From positions 952,750 to 1,016,749 of the forward strand of contig NZ_JH992923.1 in NCBI RefSeq assembly GCF_000315425.1: DNA of 64,000 nt, written 5' to 3'. The position numbers were made by a program, and so were the translations under genes. This document shows, one piece after another, positions 8,826 through 16,309 of the stretch. The notes beneath the pieces were generated by a model. That model was not told where the DNA came from, searched no databases, and saw only the letters and a list, made by a program, of their open reading frames with translations. Source of the stretch: Massilia timonae CCUG 45783. Its GTDB lineage: Bacteria; Pseudomonadota; Gammaproteobacteria; Burkholderiales; Burkholderiaceae_D. The first letter of the stretch is position 1; each line of letters opens with the position of its first letter.

Positions 8826-10093
8826 TTCGATACCCAGACGTACTGCACCTCAGTCCACTGCTCGGTCGGCTTGCCATCGACCGTGCCGGGCTTGAACGTG
8901 CACTTGGCCAGCGCCGTGCGGGCCGCCTCGTCCAGCGAGCTGTCGCCGCTCGACTTGCGCAAGGTGGTCTCGAGCACGGCCCCTCCGGCGCCGACCAGGA
9001 AGCCGAGAGTCACCGTGCCCTCGATATTGCGCGCCAGCGCCTCGGCCGGGTACTTCGGCCGTTCGCAGGAGTCGAACTTCACCGTCGGGAGATCGACGAT
9101 GCTGTTCGCGTTGGCCGTCGCCGCGGTCGATGCCGGCGTCTGGGCGCAGCCAGCCAGCCCGGCGAGCAGGAATCCGAGCACCGGGATCGCGGCTTTCCAG
9201 TTCAGCGCTTCGGTATCGGGACGTACCAGTTGTTTGATGCGTGACATGAGATCTCCTCCGTTGGCCGCCTGGGCCAGGTGGTGGGTGGAGAACTGGAGTT
9301 TTTCCAGTTCCGAGAGGGCCAGGGCCAGGCGGCGTGGTTCGCCCAGCTGCCGTGCCGCGATGGCGTCGGCGATCTGTTCCCGCTCGACGCGGATGCGGCG
9401 CGAGATCCACCAGACCGCCGGGTGGTAGAACAACAGCGATTCGATGACGTTCTGGCACAGGTTGACCAGGTAGTCGTGGCGCTGGATATGCGCCAGTTCA
9501 TGCGCCAGCAGCGCTTCCAGCAGGTGCGGGGGCATGGTGGTCACCAGCGATGCCGGCACCAGCACGACCGGGCGCCACCAGCCGGCGGTGACCGGGCTGG
9601 ACAAACCGCCGACGATGCGCAGTCGGACCGGCCGCGCCAGGCCGAACTGCGCGGCGAGCCGGTCGACGCGCCCCTGCCATGCCGGATCGCGGCCTTCCCG
9701 CGTCGCCGCGCGCCGCACCCACAACAGCCCTGCGATCATGCGCAGCGCCAGGCACAGCGCGCAGGCGGCCCAGGCGCCCACGATCCAGGCCAGGTTGCGC
9801 TGGAACAGGCCGCTCCAGCCGCCGTCCTCGGCGACGCCTTGCGCGGCGCCTGCCAGCACGATCGCGAAGCCGCCGCCGGCGCCGGCATCGCCGCTCAGGC
9901 GCAGGTAGAGTTCGGTCGCCGGCCATGCCACGCACAACAGCAGCCCGGCGCAGGCGACGAGGTAGCGCGTCTGCGGACGCGCCTTGCTCAGCAGGGCGAG
10001 GGCAAGGGCGGTCTGGGCGCCGACCAGCGCGCCCTGCCAGCTGAAATGGACCAGCGTCCAGCCGATGCTGTTGACGATCTCGAATGCGCTCAT
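8822..10093 (-). CDS. M56 (BlaR1-like) membrane metalloprotease fused to TonB-C lipoprotein-like domain
   Basis: The 423-residue protein has an N-terminal four-helix membrane part and a zinc protease core with HELAH (about residue 190) and a downstream EREQIAD segment, as in BlaR1/MecR1 proteases that inactivate BlaI-type repressors. After another membrane stretch at about 300-320, the sequence turns into a lipobox-like LAGC and a TonB-C-type domain (YPAEALARNIEGTV, SSGDSSLDEAA, KCTFKPGTV) closely related to the two free lipoproteins in the operon. There is no penicillin-binding sensor domain, so beta-lactam sensing is unlikely. It overlaps blaI and the hydrolase gene by four bases each. Confidence 0.85.
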   Translation of the reverse strand: MSAFEIVNSIGWTLVHFSWQGALVGAQTALALALLSKARPQTRYLVACAGLLLCVAWPATELYLRLSGDAGAGGGFAIVLAGAAQGVAEDGGWSGLFQRNLAWIVGAWAACALCLALRMIAGLLWVRRAATREGRDPAWQGRVDRLAAQFGLARPVRLRIVGGLSSPVTAGWWRPVVLVPASLVTTMPPHLLEALLAHELAHIQRHDYLVNLCQNVIESLLFYHPAVWWISRRIRVEREQIADAIAARQLGEPRRLALALSELEKLQFSTHHLAQAANGGDLMSRIKQLVRPDTEALNWKAAIPVLGFLLAGLAGCAQTPASTAATANANSIVDLPTVKFDSCERPKYPAEALARNIEGTVTLGFLVGAGGAVLETTLRKSSGDSSLDEAARTALAKCTFKPGTVDGKPTEQWTEVQYVWVSK

Positions 10094-10476
10094 CGCTTGT
10101 CCTCGTCTTTCAGGAGCTGTTCGATCTCGTCGCGTTCCTTCTTCGAAATGCCGCTTTTGAGCGCGGCCAGCACCAGCGCCTTGGCCGAGCCCGAGAAGGC
10201 GCGCTGCATCAGGTCTTGCAGCAGATTGGTCTGCAGGGCGTCGCGTTCATGGACGGGCGCATACACGTGGGAACGTTCGCTCTCGTCGCGGCTGAGCAAG
10301 CCCTTGCCGTGCATGACCTGCATCAGGCGCAAGACCGTGGCATACGTGACGTCGGGACGTTGCGGGAGCATCGCCTCGTGCACCTGCTTGGCGGTGGCCG
10401 CGCCGAGCGGCCAGAGCACTTGCAGCAGGTCGAGTTCGGCGGGCGTGGGCTTGGGAGCGTCGGGGGAGCGCGGCAT
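10090..10476 (-). CDS. BlaI/MecI/CopY-type transcriptional repressor
   Basis: The 128-residue winged-helix protein starts with the family segment PTPAELDLLQVLWPLG, has the recognition region VTYATVLRLMQVMHGKGLL, and ends in a helical dimerisation part. These repressors bind dyads in their own promoter and are cleaved when the partner M56 protease is activated. Gene order, with the M56 gene overlapping by four bases, is the classical blaI-blaR1 pair. It is the first gene of the operon; a candidate promoter with repeated TAGA elements lies at 10507-10535. Confidence 0.92.
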   Translation of the reverse strand: MPRSPDAPKPTPAELDLLQVLWPLGAATAKQVHEAMLPQRPDVTYATVLRLMQVMHGKGLLSRDESERSHVYAPVHERDALQTNLLQDLMQRAFSGSAKALVLAALKSGISKKERDEIEQLLKDEDKR

Positions 10477-10506
10477 GGCATGACCTCGTCTGTTCAGGAT
10501 GAATCT

Positions 10507-10535
10507 AGATTATCCTGTCTAGATCGAGATGTCTA
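10507..10535 (-). promoter_or_regulatory. Candidate promoter/operator of the blaI-M56 operon
   Basis: Read on the minus strand, TAGACA (complement of 10530-10535) and TAATCT (complement of 10507-10512) are 17 bp apart. TAGACA is repeated inside the spacer, and the palindrome AATCTAGATT overlaps the -10 box. Such repeated half-sites across a promoter are what an autoregulated BlaI-type repressor would need, though they do not match the known TACA-N-N-TGTA core exactly. Confidence 0.45.
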
Positions 10536-10584
10536 CACTAATCCGTGTGGGTGGCGATGCAGGCTGAATAAAATGAACGCCGGC

Positions 10585-11016
10585 TCAGGCCGGGCGCTGG
10601 GGAAGGCCGGGCCGCGGTTTGCCGGCGGCGCCGAACTGCTCGATCGTTTCCAGCAGCACCTTGGCGCGGAACGGCTTCAGGATGACCCGGCTGATCCTGC
10701 GGTCGCGCAGCTCGTGCAGTAGTTCGGCGGTCGCCTGCTCGGCCATGATCGCGATCGGGATCGTCCCGTTCGCCGCGCCGCCGGCGCGCAGTTCGTCCAC
10801 CAGGCTCAGGTCGTAGCGCCGTTCGCCGCCGCGACCGACGCAGTCGACCGCGATCACCGCGCCGTGGAAGGCGCGTGCGCGCAGCATGCGGCGCGCGGCC
10901 TCGATGCTGGCGGCTTCGTGCACCTGACTCAGCCCCAGGCTGCGCGCGGTCATCGCCACGGTGCGGCGCAGCATCGGCTCCGGTTCCACCAGCAAAATCT
11001 GTGTGGATTCAGCCAT
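10585..11016 (-). CDS. Receiver-like (degenerate CheY-fold) protein
   Basis: A 143-residue single-domain protein with the CheY-like pattern: hydrophobic first strand (ILLVEPEP), an aspartate at the end of the third strand (VIAVD, about residue 58) and a KPF lysine motif near the end. The acidic pair that binds magnesium in true receivers is changed to E-P-E, and the loop after the aspartate is long and Gly/Arg-rich. It may therefore work without normal phosphorylation. The start overlaps the GAF gene by 8 bp on the same strand, so the two probably act together. There is no output domain. Confidence 0.7.
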   Translation of the reverse strand: MAESTQILLVEPEPMLRRTVAMTARSLGLSQVHEAASIEAARRMLRARAFHGAVIAVDCVGRGGERRYDLSLVDELRAGGAANGTIPIAIMAEQATAELLHELRDRRISRVILKPFRAKVLLETIEQFGAAGKPRPGLPQRPA

Positions 11017-11512
11017 CGGCGTGCTCCACCGTGTTCGTCAATTCCATCAGCGCCAGGTCGCGCAAGGTGCCCAGGATCGCCAGCTCCACCGCATCGAGGG
11101 TGCGCGGACGGCGGTCGATCAGGCACAGGCTGCCCAGGCGCGGGCCGGATGGCAGCGCCAATGGGGCGCCGGCATAGAAGCGGATATGAGGCGCGCCCGT
11201 CACCAGCGGGTTGTCGGCGAAGCGCGGGTCGTGCAGCGCGTCGTCGACCACCATGATCTCGTCGCGCAGGATGGCGTGCGCGCAGAAGGACACGTCGCGC
11301 CCCGTCTCGCACACCGGCATGCCCACGCGCGCCTTGAACCACTGGCGATCGGCGTCGACCAGCGTGACCAGCACGATCGGCATGTCGAACTCGGCGGCGG
11401 CGAATTGCGCGATCCTGTCGAAGCGTTCCTCGGGCGGGGTATCGAGGATCAAGAGCTCGTACAGCGCGGCCAGGCGCGCGGCTTCGTTGTCGGGTGTGGC
11501 GGCGACGTGCAT
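11009..11512 (-). CDS. GAF domain protein
   Basis: The 167-residue protein is almost entirely one GAF domain: the lead AARLAALYELLILDTPPEERFDRI-type helix, then TLVDADRQWFKARVG, SFCAHAILRD, VVDDALHDPRFADNPLV and FYAGAPLALPSG, which is the standard series for GAF sensors often found in front of GGDEF or kinase domains. Here it stands alone. It overlaps the receiver-like gene by 8 bp and may supply it with a sensory partner. The bound ligand is unknown. Only the domain assignment is firm. Confidence 0.8.
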   Translation of the reverse strand: MHVAATPDNEAARLAALYELLILDTPPEERFDRIAQFAAAEFDMPIVLVTLVDADRQWFKARVGMPVCETGRDVSFCAHAILRDEIMVVDDALHDPRFADNPLVTGAPHIRFYAGAPLALPSGPRLGSLCLIDRRPRTLDAVELAILGTLRDLALMELTNTVEHADG

Positions 11513-11575
11513 CGTGGAGCCCGCAGGGCGGTCGTCGATCGGGATGGCCGCAATATAGCAGACTGCTTGCGGGCA

Positions 11576-11606
11576 TAAAAAAACCGTGTCACGAGGACAC
11601 GGTTTT
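11576..11606 (-). terminator. Rho-independent terminator of dctA
   Basis: AAAACCGTGTC (11580-11590) and GACACGGTTTT (11596-11606) make a perfect 11-bp stem with a 5-nt loop. On the minus strand the stem is followed by a run of seven T, so it terminates dctA transcripts 22 bp past the stop codon. Confidence 0.9.
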
Positions 11607-11627
11607 CAGGGTGGGCAGCGATTGGGA

Positions 11628-12929
11628 TTACGCCGCTTCGCGCACTTCCTTCAGGCTGTTCTGGTCTTCGACATGCACACGGCCGCTCAGGACGTCGTCC
11701 ATGCGCGCCGAATCCAGTTCCTTTTCCCACTTCGACACCACGACCGTCGCGACGCCGTTGCCGATGAAGTTGGTCAGGGCGCGCGCTTCGCTCATGAAGC
11801 GGTCGATGCCCAGGATCAGGGCCATGCCGGCCACCGGGATCGTCGGCACCACGGCCAGGGTCGCGGCCAGCGTGATGAAGCCGGCGCCGGTGATGCCCGA
11901 TGCGCCTTTCGAGGTCAGCATCGCCACCAGCAGGATGGTCAGTTCCTGGGTCAGGGTCAGGTCGGTGTTGGTCGCCTGCGCCACGAACAGCGCCGCCATC
12001 GTCATGTAGATATTGGTGCCGTCCAGGTTGAACGAGTAGCCGGTCGGGACGACCAGGCCGACCACTGGCTTCGAGCAGCCCAGCTTTTCCAGCTTGCGCA
12101 TCAGGTTCGGCAGCGCGCTTTCCGACGACGAGGTGCCCAGCACGATCAGCAGTTCTTCCTTGATGTACTTGATGAACTTGAAGATCGAGAAGCCGGTGAA
12201 CTTGGCGATCGCGCCCAGCACCACGAACACGAACAGCGCGCAGGTCAGGTAGAACGAACCCATCAGCTTGGCCAGCGGCAGCAGCGATTCCAGGCCATAT
12301 TTGCCGATGGTAAAGGCCATCGCGCCGAAGGCGCCGATCGGCGCGACTTTCATGACGATGTTGACGATGCCGAAGATCACGTGGGCAATGTCGTCGATGA
12401 ACTTGGTCACCGGACGGCCACGCTCGCCCATCATCGACAGCGCGAAGCCGAACAGGATCGCGATCAGCAGGACCTGCAGGATATTACCGGTAGCGAAAGC
12501 ATCCACGAAGGTATTCGGGATGATGTGCATGATGAACTCGGTCGTGGTCTGTGCATGCGCATTGGTGGTGTATTGCGCGATCGAGCTCGAATCGAGGTGG
12601 GCCGGATCGACGTTGAAGCCGGCGCCCGGCTTGGCCAGGTTGGCGACCACCAGGCCGATGGCCAGGGCGAAGGTCGACACGACTTCGAAATAGATCAGCG
12701 CCTTGCCGCCGACGCGGCCGATCTTCTTCATGTCCTGCATCCCGGCGATGCCGGCGACGACGGTACAGAAGATCACGGGGGCGATGATCATCTTGATCAG
12801 TTTGATGAAGCCGTCTCCCAAAGGCTTCATCGCGGTGCCCAGTTCGGGGTAGAACACCCCCAGCAACACGCCAAGGACGATGGCGATCAGCACCTGGACA
12901 TACAGTACTTTATAAAAAGGCTTCTTCAT
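11628..12929 (-). CDS. dctA: C4-dicarboxylate:cation symporter DctA
   Basis: A 433-residue member of the dicarboxylate/amino acid:cation symporter family, with about eight membrane helices, the serine-rich re-entrant loop GTSSSES (about residue 270) and the substrate/cation signature NLDGTNIYM (about 305), plus ASGITGAGF. It imports succinate, fumarate and malate across the inner membrane. Length and N terminus ([13 protein letters not shown]) match typical DctA. It is monocistronic, with a strong terminator 22 bp downstream. No DctB/DctD pair is near; regulation is not evident in the sequence. Confidence 0.93.
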   Translation of the reverse strand: MKKPFYKVLYVQVLIAIVLGVLLGVFYPELGTAMKPLGDGFIKLIKMIIAPVIFCTVVAGIAGMQDMKKIGRVGGKALIYFEVVSTFALAIGLVVANLAKPGAGFNVDPAHLDSSSIAQYTTNAHAQTTTEFIMHIIPNTFVDAFATGNILQVLLIAILFGFALSMMGERGRPVTKFIDDIAHVIFGIVNIVMKVAPIGAFGAMAFTIGKYGLESLLPLAKLMGSFYLTCALFVFVVLGAIAKFTGFSIFKFIKYIKEELLIVLGTSSSESALPNLMRKLEKLGCSKPVVGLVVPTGYSFNLDGTNIYMTMAALFVAQATNTDLTLTQELTILLVAMLTSKGASGITGAGFITLAATLAVVPTIPVAGMALILGIDRFMSEARALTNFIGNGVATVVVSKWEKELDSARMDDVLSGRVHVEDQNSLKEVREAA

Positions 12930-13113
12930 GGCAACTCTTCAACGAGGTTGGTGGTTGTTCCATGTTGGAGCAATCGTTCCCGGCAAGCTATTGTGGAAAT
13001 CCGCATGCTGCACTGCACCAGGGCATCACGGATGACCACGCACCGCAGCGGTGCGGCAGGCAAGCGCAGCAGGTGGCGTGTTTGCCATGCCCAGGTCGGG
13101 CAGAGGAAAATGA

Positions 13114-14100
13114 CTAGCTCGAGGCGGCCAATGCCGCGCGCCGCCAGGCGCCCGGCCCCACGCCGTAGCTGCGCTTGAAGACCCGGTTGAAGGCCGCCTC
13201 GGACTGGTAACCGACCGCTTCGCCGATCGCCGCGACCGGCCGCGTGTCGCGCGCCAGCCACTGGGCGGCCTGAATCATGCGCAACTGCACAAGGGCGTCG
13301 AGTGGCGTCGTGCCCGCCAGCTGGCGGAACAGGCGCGCGAAGGTGGCGCGCGACATGAAGCAGGCCGCCGCCAGTTCTTCCACCAGCCAGGAGCGCTCCA
13401 GTTGCGCCAGCATCAGGCGCAGCGCGGGGCCGAGGCGGCGGTCGGCCAGCACCGCCAGCAGGCCGGGGGTGGTCGGGCCGTCGTCGAGCCAGGCGCGCAG
13501 CAACAGCGTGAACAGCGCTCCGGACAGCTGCGCCACCACGGCCGCGGCGCCGGGCCGTGCGCTGTCGGCTTCGCTGCGCAGCATCGTCACCAGCGCGAGC
13601 AGGCCGGCGAAGTCGGGACGTGAAGAGGCGTGAACGACGATCATGGCGGGCAGCGCCGGCTGCAGGACACGGCGCGCGCCATCGTCGAACACGAACTGGC
13701 CGCACAGGATGCCGGTCGGCGCGCCGGCGCCGTCATTCGACACCCAGCGCAGCGGCGCCGGGCCCGGCACGTCCACCAGGGCGCGCGCCTGTTCCGGCGG
13801 CCCCGCGTGCAGCCGGTGGGCGCCGCCCTGCGGGAAGACGACGATGTCGCCGGCGGCGAGCTTGACCCGTTCGCCGCCGGGCGTGTCGACCGCGGCTTCG
13901 CCCTCGACGATCAGGTGGTAGGGCGCGACGCCGGCGCTGGCCGCGGGCTGCTCCAGCACCCAGGGCGCGGCCAGCGCGCAGCGGATGTCGAGCGAGGTGC
14001 GCAGGGTGAACAGCGACAGCAGGCGGCTGAGCGCATCCACGCCCTGGGCCGCGGCGGCGGCGCCGGCCAGGTCGGGCTTACTGCGCAGCCCAGCCTCCAT
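13114..14100 (-). CDS. AraC-family transcriptional regulator with cupin-type sensor domain
   Basis: I place the start at ATG 14100, giving 328 residues: an N-terminal cupin/AraC-binding domain (about 30-190, with GEAAVDTPGGERVKL and GDIVVFPQGGAHRL) and a C-terminal double helix-turn-helix (about 225-320: ACFMSRATFARLFRQLAGTTPLD and AIGEAVGYQSEAAFNRVFKR). The start lies 23 bp inside the 3' end of bdhA on the same strand, so it is co-transcribed and probably translationally coupled. Longer in-frame extensions exist but would run deeper into bdhA. The inducer is unknown; control of bdhA or DctA is only a suggestion from context. Confidence 0.88.
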   Translation of the reverse strand: MEAGLRSKPDLAGAAAAAQGVDALSRLLSLFTLRTSLDIRCALAAPWVLEQPAASAGVAPYHLIVEGEAAVDTPGGERVKLAAGDIVVFPQGGAHRLHAGPPEQARALVDVPGPAPLRWVSNDGAGAPTGILCGQFVFDDGARRVLQPALPAMIVVHASSRPDFAGLLALVTMLRSEADSARPGAAAVVAQLSGALFTLLLRAWLDDGPTTPGLLAVLADRRLGPALRLMLAQLERSWLVEELAAACFMSRATFARLFRQLAGTTPLDALVQLRMIQAAQWLARDTRPVAAIGEAVGYQSEAAFNRVFKRSYGVGPGAWRRAALAASS

Positions 14101-14872
14101 CCATGTTCCAGGCCACGCCGCGCACCTGGTCGGCTGCCGGGCTGCAGAAGAACACGGCCAGCGCGCCCAGTTCTTCCGGGGTGACGAATTCGCCCGACGG
14201 TTGTTTCTCAAGCAGCAAGGCCTTGCGCGCGGCGTCGTTGTCCAGGCCCTCGCGCGCGGCGCGGTCGTCGACCTGCTTCTGCACCAGCGGGGTCAGCACG
14301 AAACCGGGGCAGATCGCGTTCGCGGTCACGCCGGTCTGCGCCGTCTCGAGCGCCGTCACCTTGGTGAAGCCGACCAGGCCGTGCTTGGCGGCGACGTAGG
14401 CCGATTTCTGGCTCGACCCGACCAGGCCGTGCACCGAGGCCAGGTTGATGATGCGGCCCCAGTTTTTCCGCTTCATGGCGGGCAGGGCCAGGCGGGTGGT
14501 ATGGAAGGCCGAGCTGAGGTTGATGGCGATGATGGCGTCCCATTTCTCGGTGGGGAAGTCCTCGACCGCCGCCACGTGCTGGATGCCGGCATTGTTGACC
14601 AGGATGTCGACTCCGCCGAATTTCTCGGTGGCGTACGCCATCATGGCCTCGATCTCTCCCGGCTTGGACATGTCTGCGTTGTGGTAGGCGGTCTGCACCC
14701 CGAACTCGGCGCCGATGTCGGTGTACAGCTTCTCGATCTGCTGGGCGTCGCCGAAGCCGTTGAACACGATGTTGGCGCCCTGTTCGGCCAGCGAGCGCGC
14801 GATCCCGAGCCCGATGCCCGAGGTCGAACCGGTGACGAGAGCCGTTTTGCCACTTAGCATGCTGGATTTCAT
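14078..14872 (-). CDS. bdhA: 3-hydroxybutyrate dehydrogenase
   Basis: A 264-residue short-chain dehydrogenase with the NAD-binding TGSTSGIGLGIA motif at residues 12-23, NNAG at about 92-95, and the active-site Tyr and Lys in YVAAKHGLVG. The segments INLASVHGLVGS and NAICPGFVLTPLV are typical of bacterial BdhA. It converts (R)-3-hydroxybutyrate to acetoacetate with NAD in the cytoplasm. It links to the ScoAB CoA-transferase earlier in the window, which would activate acetoacetate. It is the first gene ahead of the AraC regulator, overlapping it by 23 bp. Confidence 0.92.
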   Translation of the reverse strand: MKSSMLSGKTALVTGSTSGIGLGIARSLAEQGANIVFNGFGDAQQIEKLYTDIGAEFGVQTAYHNADMSKPGEIEAMMAYATEKFGGVDILVNNAGIQHVAAVEDFPTEKWDAIIAINLSSAFHTTRLALPAMKRKNWGRIINLASVHGLVGSSQKSAYVAAKHGLVGFTKVTALETAQTGVTANAICPGFVLTPLVQKQVDDRAAREGLDNDAARKALLLEKQPSGEFVTPEELGALAVFFCSPAADQVRGVAWNMDGGWAAQ

Positions 14873-14910
14873 TGTGTCCTCTATATGAAGGTGATCGGGG
14901 GAACTTCCTC

Positions 14911-14927
14911 AGAATTGGTAGAATTCT
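14911..14927. promoter_or_regulatory. Repeated AGAATT element upstream of bdhA
   Basis: AGAATT occurs at 14911-14916 and again at 14920-14925; the second copy is part of the perfect palindrome AGAATTCT. It lies 39-55 bp upstream of the bdhA start, between bdhA and the divergent hydrolase gene, where an operator would be expected. There is no direct evidence of binding. Confidence 0.3.
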
Positions 14928-15003
14928 AATCGCAACGCCATCGCGGTGGTGATTTGCAGGGCGCCGCGAAGCGGCGGCTACATATTGTCATGACGGAGTC
15001 ACG

Positions 15004-15894
15004 ATGTCTGAACCCAGATTAAAAAGCGTCCAGTGCAGCTCGCCCGCCGGGCTGCACCGCGTCGCCTACAAGGAATGGGGCGACGCGGACAATCCGAAGG
15101 TGCTGGTCTGCGTGCACGGCGTGACCCGCGTGGGCGACGATTTCGACCACCTGGCGCGCGCCCTGTGCGACGACTATCGCGTGGTATGCCCGGATATCGT
15201 CGGGCGCGGGCGCTCGGAGCGCCTGCGCGATCCGGCCTATTACACGGTGCCGCAATACATGGCCGACATGGTGACCCTGATCGCGCGCGTCACTGCCGGC
15301 GCCCGGGATGGGGCCGATAGCGAGGACGTGGCCTGGTTCGGCACCTCGATGGGCGGCCTGATCGGCATGGCGCTGGCCGCGCTCGAGGGCAGCCCGATAC
15401 GCAGGTTCGTGCTCAACGATATCGGTCCGGTGCTCGATGGCGCCGCCTTGCGGCGCATCGGCGACTACATCGGCCAGGACCTGCGTTTCCCGAGCTTTGC
15501 CGCCGGGGCCGAGTTCGTGAAAACGGTGTCGGCGTCGTTCGGCCCGCACACCGACGACGAATGGCGCAAGCTGGCGGCCGATGTCTTGCGCCAGGGGCAG
15601 GACGGCCAGTGGGAGCGCCACTACGACTTGAACCTGGCGCAGCCGTTCCGGGCCATCACCCTGGAAGGGGCCGCCCAGGACGAGGCCGCGCTGTGGGCGG
15701 CCTGGGACGCGATTCGCTGCCCGACCCTGCTGGTGCGCGGCGAGCAGTCCGACCTGCTGTCGCGCGCGACCGCGCAGCAGATGACGCAGCGCGGACCGCG
15801 TCCGCGCCTGGTCGAGATTCCCGGGGTGGGCCATGCGCCGACCTTCGTGCACGACGACCAGATCGCGATCGCGCGTGAATTTTTGATCGGCTGA
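15004..15894 (+). CDS. Alpha/beta hydrolase
   Basis: The 296-residue cytoplasmic protein has the standard alpha/beta hydrolase set: oxyanion loop VHGVTRVGDDF (about 37-47), nucleophile elbow GTSMGG (Ser about 117), an acidic residue in RGEQSDLL (about 247) and catalytic His in VGHAPTF (about 277). There is no signal peptide. It is followed by ridA and relA on the same strand (gaps 50 and 14 bp), so all three may be one transcript. The substrate is unknown; esterase and lactonase are possibilities. Confidence 0.83.
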   Translation: MSEPRLKSVQCSSPAGLHRVAYKEWGDADNPKVLVCVHGVTRVGDDFDHLARALCDDYRVVCPDIVGRGRSERLRDPAYYTVPQYMADMVTLIARVTAGARDGADSEDVAWFGTSMGGLIGMALAALEGSPIRRFVLNDIGPVLDGAALRRIGDYIGQDLRFPSFAAGAEFVKTVSASFGPHTDDEWRKLAADVLRQGQDGQWERHYDLNLAQPFRAITLEGAAQDEAALWAAWDAIRCPTLLVRGEQSDLLSRATAQQMTQRGPRPRLVEIPGVGHAPTFVHDDQIAIAREFLIG

Positions 15895-15944
15895 ATTATT
15901 AATCCGGACCTGAACGGTTCCTCATAACCTAGAAGAAAGAGATC

Positions 15945-16295
15945 ATGGAAATCAAACGACTGCACGTAGGCAAGCGCCTGTCCGAAGTGGCGATCCACAA
16001 CGAAACCGTCTACCTGGCCGGCCAGATCGCCGAAGACACCAGCCAGGGCATCGAGGGCCAGATGCGCGAGGTGCTGGGCCATGTCGACCGCCTGCTGGGC
16101 GAGGCCGGCAGCGACAAGACCTGCATCCTCTCCTGCCAGATCTTTATCTCCAGCATGGACAACTTCCCCGGCATGAACAGCGTGTGGGACGAGTGGGTGG
16201 CGCAGGGCCATACCCCGCCGCGCGCGACCGTCGAAGCCAGGCTCGCCAACCCCGCCTGCCTGGTCGAGGTCTGCGTCGTCGCCGCCCTGCGCTAA
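15945..16295 (+). CDS. RidA family protein
   Basis: A 116-residue protein of the RidA/YjgF/UK114 family. It contains the VYLAGQIAEDTSQG segment and the substrate-binding arginine in RATVEARLANPACLVEV, with the Cys and Glu at the end of the family signature. RidA proteins hydrolyse reactive enamine/imine intermediates from PLP enzymes and so protect them. This copy belongs to the group with VAIHNETVYLAGQ rather than archetypal RidA, so the imine deaminase activity is likely but not certain. It sits 14 bp upstream of relA. Confidence 0.85.
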   Translation: MEIKRLHVGKRLSEVAIHNETVYLAGQIAEDTSQGIEGQMREVLGHVDRLLGEAGSDKTCILSCQIFISSMDNFPGMNSVWDEWVAQGHTPPRATVEARLANPACLVEVCVVAALR

Positions 16296-16309
16296 GGCAG
16301 AACCGTCGT

